DNA from: Nepenthes gracilis
Taxonomy: Eukaryota; Streptophyta; Magnoliopsida; Caryophyllales; Nepenthaceae
Assembly: GCA_033239525.1 (NCBI GenBank)
Contig: BSYO01000025.1
Span: 11,256,001 to 11,320,000 of the forward strand
Length of the DNA stretch: 64,000 nt
Reading direction: 5' to 3'
Shown here: positions 58,323-64,000 of the stretch, piece after piece
How the letters are laid out: each line of letters opens with the position of its first letter
How positions within the stretch are numbered: position 1 is the first letter of the stretch
Translations under genes and position numbers: made by a program
Notes under the pieces: generated by a model
The model's input: only the letters and a program-made list of their open reading frames with translations
What the model was told of the DNA's origin: nothing
Databases searched by the model: none

Positions 58323-58590
58323 GGTCAACTTTTCGGTCAATGCTTCTTATTAAGTCATTTCCTTGCCCACGATTTTACCTCTTTTATTCAAGACCGATTA
58401 ACTCTTCAAATCCGGTCAACTCTTCAAATCCGGTCAACTCTTCAATTCCGGTCAACTCTTCAATTCCGGTCAACATCTTCAATTCCGGTCAATTCTTCAA
58501 TTCCGGTCAACATCTTCGAATCCGGTCAACTCTTCGAATCCGGTCAACTCTTCGAATCCGGTCAATTCTTCAAATTCAGTCAAATTTCTC
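58323..58590 (+). repeat. Tandem repeat of about 18 bp with W-box core
   Basis: Units of the form CCGGTCAACTCTTCAA(A/T)T repeat about nine times from 58395, preceded by two looser copies at 58323 and 58336. Each unit contains GGTCAA, the complement of the TTGACC W-box, giving eleven hexamers in about 240 bp. It lies about 400 bp before the 3' LTR. Confidence 0.92.
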
Positions 58591-58979
58591 TTATTATTTA
58601 CTTCGGCCTCTTGCACTTCCATGAAGTGGTTCGGCCTTCTAGTGGCGCAAGGCCACTCCGATTTTCAGTAACAATATTTTATTTCGAATTTAAGCCTTCA
58701 TGATTTCGGGATCTCACACATCAATCATCCGATATCAATAATAATGACTAGTATAATTTCGAGAACAGCACAAGACTTGAAGAAGCTCGCATTTAATGCT
58801 ACTGCTGGCGGCATAGATGAAGTACGTCCGATTTGGAGCGTCATGTAGACATCTAATGAAGCTCATCGGATTGAGAGTCCTCGTCTAGCCAACCAACAAA
58901 GTCCTTCGGACTAAGAGCATAGGATAGTCCTTTGGACTATTCTCGAATGCATACTAAAAGGCCAAACTTCATGCCTCCC

Positions 58980-58991
58980 GGCACAGGAGGC
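58980..58991 (+). other. Polypurine-tract candidate of Tat element
   Basis: GCACAGGAGGC lies directly before the 3' LTR start TAATAATGGG, in the position of the plus-strand primer. Confidence 0.5.
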
Positions 58992-59682
58992 TAATAATGG
59001 GTATAGTTACTACCGATCCAAGAAAAAAGTCCGTCAAAGGATTCGATCCCATAGTAAAATAAAAATTCAGTCGACCCATATAACCTAAAGTTGATAAACG
59101 AGCCTATTGATCTCATCCGAACAGCTTACCTCCTGAATAAAGATAAAATCGACTCCAACCGATCAGAACATACAGTTGTCTTCTCTAATCTGGTTCAACG
59201 AACTTGATTTCCAATTAGGAACTGCCAACCGAACAGTATCTTCTTATCTACCCGAATGATTTCTTAAACGGTTGGTAGGAAATATCAACTACCCTAATTT
59301 CTATATAAACTCCTCCTTCCCAACAAAAAAAACTAACGACACTCAACAAAAATAAGTTAACAAAAGATAATTTTAAGACATTTCAAACGTATACTCTCTC
59401 TTATTAAGATGGTTACTACTAAGCATACATCACAAAATTATTTTTATAAATTTTTTTATTTTACACCATCTTTTTTTTTCACAAAAGAAGATTATTGATT
59501 TAAGTATCAAATAATATATCGAAAAATGAGTCACACCAATCCTTTGACCGTATATTTATTATGTTACACAAGGTCCAAATTCAGAGCATGCAGAGATCGG
59601 ACTCGCGTCAGACCTATTGAACAGTGTAAAATAGTTATTGGATCCCTAAGCGATATAGTAATCCGAATCCGTAAACGTATTA
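58992..59682 (+). repeat. 3' LTR of Tat element
   Basis: Starts TAATAATGGGTATAGTTACT (TG mutated to TA) and ends AACGTATTA. Partner of 47133-47821 and followed by ATAGT. Confidence 0.86.
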
Positions 59683-59687
59683 ATAGT

Positions 59688-60872
59688 AATTCTAAATTTG
59701 AGCTATTATTTATTATAATGATAAGATAAATGGTCTGTTAAATTGTTAATTATTTTTATTTTTAATCCGTATTTTTAAATATATTGAAAAGATTAAAAAT
59801 TAAGAAAAGATAAAAAGTAAATTTATCTGATTTAATGAACCATAATTACACCCACAATAATGATATTTAAATTTGGTAAAGATGGAATTGAAATGAACAT
59901 TTCTTTTATTATTTATGTTTTGAACTTCACAAAAATTTATGAATGTTATTGATTAAATTTTTATATTTTTAGATATTCTATAATAACAAAGCCATTTTCA
60001 ATATCTTTATTGGATTACTTATTGGGATTAATATTTATTTATTGATAAGATCTAGAGATATAAGTAACAAAAAATAAAAAAATACCCAACTTAAAATTTT
60101 AGTGGATGTCAGATTTAAAATTGACAATTTAAAAGTTACATAAAATAATTAACAATACAGAAAAATACTAGTTAAAATTATTACAAAAGTCGATAATAAT
60201 AGTAACAAAAAATCAATACATAGATAATCCATTGCTGATAAATAATCCAACAATGACACAATAATCCATTATTGATAAATTTTGGTGTAAAAAATATTTA
60301 TAATATGAAAAGTAATATATCTTTTCAAAAGTGGTCGAAATGCAGGTTGTTCATTTTACAAGTCATTGAGATTTTGGGGTTTGCCCATTTCACTCTTATT
60401 AATACCTGATTTAAGGTAGGCATCAAATGCGTTTGTGGTTGCATCCACTGCAGGAAGCTTTGTGAGACCATGACAATGGCGGTCCTCCATTGGGTAAAGC
60501 GGGATCTGGGAATGGGTTGTGCGATACCATAGATACCGTGAATTGACTAAATTCTTCTCACATTTTACATCGCATTGAAATTTTTTTCTTTATGACCGTG
60601 TTCCGCATTTTGGTTTGTCTTCTGGGCCTTGAATTCCTCTGAATCTTTGGGTCTCAATCTCCTCAAAAACACTGAAAATTTTGCTTGGCCACAAGACAAT
60701 GGCAAATTCAAATCCATTTCATTAACTTAGCTAAAGAAAAGGAAAAAAAGGAGTCCGTTTCTTGGGCAGGTAAATCCTGGAAATCCTCATAGTAGCTGAA
60801 GCAAAGTGATCGCAATCCAGAACAGCAAACCACTTCGAAGGCACTTCAATCTGATTGCATACCATTCCCATT
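59688..60872. other. AT-rich DNA without recognised gene
   Basis: Mostly AT-rich. A GC-richer segment at 60425-60540 with CATTGGGTAAAGCGGGATCTG is distinct in composition, but I do not recognise it. Confidence 0.4.
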
Positions 60873-61602
60873 TGTTAGAATGTGCCTCTTCTTGACTGTG
60901 CCGTGATATATTCCTTTGTATTTTAGTATTTATAATTTGTTAAAGTACCCCTTTATATTCTGCTTTTACAACATTAGATGTGCTTACTAACCCTAGCCAC
61001 CAACGGTAAGAATTGTTTTATCCTGGATGATGTGCCTCCTCTCCTTGAATTCCTTTTTATCCAAAATCAGTGCACAAATACGACCATCATTGTTTTTGGC
61101 AGAAAATCCTAGTTTTTGGATTAGTCGTTTGGTTCTTCATATTCGGATGGGTTTTGTATTGTTTACTCATATTGAAGGGCGACTTGATGATACTCTGCGA
61201 TTCCTAGTGAGTTTTCATTATTTTTCTTGGTTGTCTGTGGGTTTTCTTGGTTGGTTGTTCGGTACCGAACTTCTGCACAGTTCTTTAACACTCCATTATT
61301 CTCTTACTGCGCGAAGACGAATTTATTTAGTGGCTTCAATTTTTTCTTCTGCTGCTGCTTTTGTATGGTGTGCTTCTGGTGAATGGAATTATGTTTCTTT
61401 GGTGTGTTGATCTGTTGGTGTTCTGTTTCTTCTGTTATTCTGGCGAGCATGGGTTCATTTCTTCCTGGTTGTTTTTGTTATGGGTCCTCCTTGTCCTCTT
61501 GTTGTATTTTTTTATTTTAAGTATTAATCTGATGACCACAAGTTAATCACAAAGTGCTATTTCTGAAACTATTTCTACCATTTGATCTCGGATAATTGAT
61601 CA

Positions 61603-62330
61603 ATGTCTAGCGGGTCAAATTATCAACACTGGAAGAAGATTGTCCTTCTCATCCATGGGATGGATAAGGAAGATCATATCATTGAAGGTCAACTAATTTG
61701 AAGACAGATCTGATCCGGGAAGAAGTGTGGATTCATGAAGATGCCTGACTTTATACTCCATTGATTAACTCTATGGAGTAGAAGGTGGCTATTTTTGTAA
61801 CTCGTATCAGTACTATAAAAGACTTGTGGCAGTTCCTATCCATTTTCTATCTAGGGAATACAACACGTTCAAAATGTTTAATGTGTCTAACTCATTCTTT
61901 CATGTCAATCAAAAAGATCAAAGAATGACATACTACTTTGCCAATTTTAAAAAGCTCTATGAAGAGCTGAATGTAGTGATGTCGATTTCTTCCGTTGTGA
62001 AGAAAATGCATGAGCAGAGTAGTTGGCTTTGGCTCTGTTCAATTCCAAATTTTAGCAAGTGCTGAAGTCCCTCCTTAACCGATGTATTCTTCTGGATTCT
62101 GCGTGTTAATCTCAATGCTTCACCACCTGTTAGTTTAGTAGATTAAGCAACTTTGGTGGGTCATGCCTTGTCTACTATTTGAGAGGCTGGTAGTGGAGTG
62201 GGATGGAACTGTCATGGCAGTAAAGATGGGAAACTATCATGCTTTTAATGTGATGGCATTAATCATATATGCAACAAATGTTGGAAGCTACATGAAAAGT
62301 CCAGGACATCCTCTAATCAGTATGCTACAC
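61603..62330 (+). pseudogene. Copia gag (UBN2-type) with zinc-knuckle relic
   Basis: From the ATG: SSGSNYQHWKKIVLLIHGMD, later KVAIFVTRISTIKDLW near 61785, and a segment with KKMHEQSSWLWLCSI near 62000, resembling the copia UBN2 gag. Near 62249 a frame reads CDGINHICNKCWKLHEKS, a decayed CCHC knuckle followed by the WxLHGKP-like phrase usual in copia. Many stops. Confidence 0.65.
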
Positions 62331-62469
62331 TTGCATCTATAGGAGATAGTAGATTTATACCAGCGCCAACAGAAGAAATAGTTACTGTTATATGCAGATT
62401 ATTACTCATGTCTATTGGTTTGTCAAGCCATCTCTACTACTGCTACCCTTGTTCAAACAGTTTAACTCC

Positions 62470-62560
62470 ACTGTTGGTCTTTTAATCACACCCCGGACTT
62501 GGGTTATCGGTTTTGATGACTTCAATCATATGACAGGGACCTCATGTATAATTATTATAG
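62470..62560 (+). pseudogene. Copia protease relic
   Basis: TPRTWVIGFDDFNHMTGTS corresponds to the copia protease phrase WIIDSGASDHMTG. The DSG active site is replaced, so it would be inactive. Confidence 0.6.
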
Positions 62561-63063
62561 ACCATATTTTACTCATCTTGAAGTTACTCTAGCTAAATTG
62601 GTATTACTTCCCTGAGCTTATTACTTATTATAGACCATATTATGACAGGTCATCTTTTTGACTTGGATTTTCAGATTACATTAACAAGTTCGATCTTGTT
62701 GCATGTTTTTTTTTGTCTGTTTTGGATTCTCTTAATGCGTCTCGGTCAATTTTTGAAGCTAACTTTTGTTTTGGTTATCTGGCAACTATAGCGGAGGAGC
62801 ACAAAGTGGGATCTATTTTAAATTCTGGAATCCTAATGAGAAACCCATTAGTTGTAAAGCCTCTAATGGCTCTCTTGCAAGGTTAAAGACCCATTTGGCA
62901 CAATCTTCATTCTATGTCTAGTTTATTTTGAGTCACATCAATTTGTTAAATATCATCGTATGTCACATTACCTTAAAGATTTAGAGTCAATCCACATGTA
63001 TGATAAGTTTGGTCTCCTCACCATGGCAGCAGCCACTTTGTTTTTAATTGCCACTCTAATGTT

Positions 63064-63200
63064 GTGAGCATTCTACTAATTATTTATATGGATGATAGTT
63101 TTGGTAGTGACAACATCAATATTGCCAATCTTAAATTTTCCAAGGGGTTAAGAAGCTTGCAATTTAAAATCGACAAGGCATCTTTTTTGATATTTTTATT
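63064..63200 (+). pseudogene. Copia reverse transcriptase relic
   Basis: LIIYMDDSFGSDNINIANLK matches the copia RT box LIVYVDDIIITG...I..LK, with YVDD as YMDD. Only this short part of RT remains. Confidence 0.65.
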
Positions 63201-63565
63201 GATTATTATTTACGAATACCTAGTTATAATTAATGAAGCATTGTTTTAAATTATTTTCCATTTTCTGCCTTTTCTCTTGAAATTCAGAATCAATTTTCTT
63301 ATTCGATATGGACTTTCTATTCATGAACGCATAAACTGTATAGAGGTGGACTGTCATTTTATTCATGAAAAGTTTCAACACGGCATTTTTCATGTTAAAC
63401 AAATGTAAAAAGAGAATCAATGAATAGCCAAACTAGTAGATATTTTCAGGTGGACTGTCATTTTACCTAACATTTTTGTGTTCGATGAATAGCTAGTAGA
63501 TATTTTGTTTGTTTAATGTTTGTCAAGTTGGTGTGATCAATATTTATTCTCCAACTTGAGGGGAG

Positions 63566-64000
63566 TGTTAGAATATACCTCTTATTTAGTGTTATTATGT
63601 ACTATTCGATAAGCTGTGGGGTGTTTTAGTAATCATATTCTTTGTAAATGTCCTATAAATAAATAAGTATATATATATATATGAATAACACTAAAACTTA
63701 GGGTTTGGGGTTTGCTCTTTACATAACCTACCGTTAATATTATTGTTGTATGTTGCTCACTGCTTTTGAAAGGTTTGTCTGCATGTCATTTATGCTGGAA
63801 TCTTGGGAACTTCCTGCAGAAGTTCTGTGGAATCTGTGGAACTAAACATTCCATTTCCTTATTGAACTCTAGATTGATGGGTTGATTTGTTCTTGGATTG
63901 TAATCCAAAACTACAAGAATTACTTGTACTAGGAGAGAATTTAAATTACTTCGCCAAAAAAGGTAAAAAAAATACTGAGCAATAGAAATACTGATCTTTG
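63566..64000 (+). repeat. Probable 3' LTR of the copia element
   Basis: Starts TGTTAGAATATACC after a purine tract. It includes a TA run and TATATGAATAAC near 63680. The right border cannot be placed, because no target duplication was found within the window. Confidence 0.5.

Larger units (their letters stand above)
47133..59682 (+). mobile_element. Complete but degenerate Tat-lineage Ty3/gypsy element, 12.55 kb
   Basis: Paired LTRs (47133-47821 and 58992-59682) are flanked by ATAGT duplications. Order on the plus strand is PBS, gag, protease, RT, RNase H, second RNase H, integrase. Then comes a 5.7-kb region with an antisense ORF and three tandem-repeat blocks, and a purine-rich tract before the 3' LTR. 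The LTRs differ visibly by substitutions and indels, and pol is full of stops, so the insertion is old. It is related to the element at 1-6180 in gag, RT, second RNase H and PBS. Confidence 0.87.
60873..64000 (+). mobile_element. Decayed Ty1/copia retrotransposon
   Basis: Landmarks appear in copia order: gag start (61603), zinc-knuckle relic (about 62249), protease-like WVIGFDDFNHMTG (about 62500), then a large deletion, an RT relic with IIYMDD (about 63080), and a purine-rich GAGGGGAG (63558-63565) immediately before a TGTTAGAATATACCTC LTR start at 63566. A similar TGTTAGAATGTGCCTC at 60873 marks the probable 5' LTR start. RNase H is not seen, and most of integrase is missing. The right end may extend past the window. 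Confidence 0.7.

Noticed and set aside
58289..58703. Repeat protein from the 18-bp array
   Set aside because: An 18-bp period keeps any frame open; this is a DNA repeat, not a gene.
61027..61546. ORFs of 127 and 61 codons upstream of copia gag
   Set aside because: Hydrophobic reading of T-rich leader/LTR DNA with no domain; the gag start lies downstream at 61603.

Overview
This window is nuclear DNA from a flowering plant. The evidence is plant-type LTR retrotransposons (Tat-lineage and chromodomain Ty3/gypsy, Ty1/copia), AT-rich introns with GT-AG borders, relics of plant-specific WOX13 and FAR1 genes, and one intact spliced host gene. The species cannot be told from the sequence. Nothing here is bacterial, organellar or CRISPR-like.

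Layout. 1-6180: the 5' part of a decayed Tat-lineage Ty3/gypsy element on the minus strand, cut by the window edge; its PBS and 5' LTR are recognisable. 7039-15545: a three-deep nest of long LTRs of one chromovirus-like type (C on +, interrupted by B on -, interrupted by A on +); the two inner insertions are bracketed by 5-bp target duplications. 16788-26370: a non-autonomous chromovirus-derived element with its own LTRs and TGCAA target duplication. It keeps only fragments of gag and of the chromodomain tail, and carries host-gene material, including a clear WOX13-type homeodomain relic. A coding-deficient but nearly complete chromovirus (19694-25202, target duplication TATAC) has inserted into that cargo. 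26376-33337: noncoding DNA upstream of the host gene, with a FAR1 DNA-binding-domain relic and a possible tRNA-derived SINE.

33338-42208: the one intact gene, POP4/RPP29 (the Rpp29 protein subunit of RNase P/MRP). Seven coding exons were assembled by hand into an open 296-residue frame. All of its introns but one are swollen by a dispersed palindromic repeat rich in ATCGATAT-like words, and the last intron also holds a tandem triplication of about 400 bp.

42209-45660: AT-rich DNA without a recognisable gene. 45661-47036: a copia-type solo LTR on the minus strand, target duplication TACTG. 47133-59682: a complete but degenerate Tat-lineage element of 12.55 kb (target duplication ATAGT) with gag-pol on +, an antisense Transposase_28-like ORF, and three tandem-repeat blocks before the 3' LTR. 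60873-64000: a decayed Ty1/copia element.

Two threads tie the parts together. Successive LTR-element insertions and deletions explain nearly all the DNA outside POP4. Dense arrays of TTGACC/GGTCAA, the W-box core bound by WRKY factors, recur in three of these elements (about 5.97-6.14, 46.65-46.93 and 58.32-58.57 kb), suggesting shared promoter logic. Target duplications, exon joins and motif counts were read by eye; family assignments rest on motif recognition, not on database searches.
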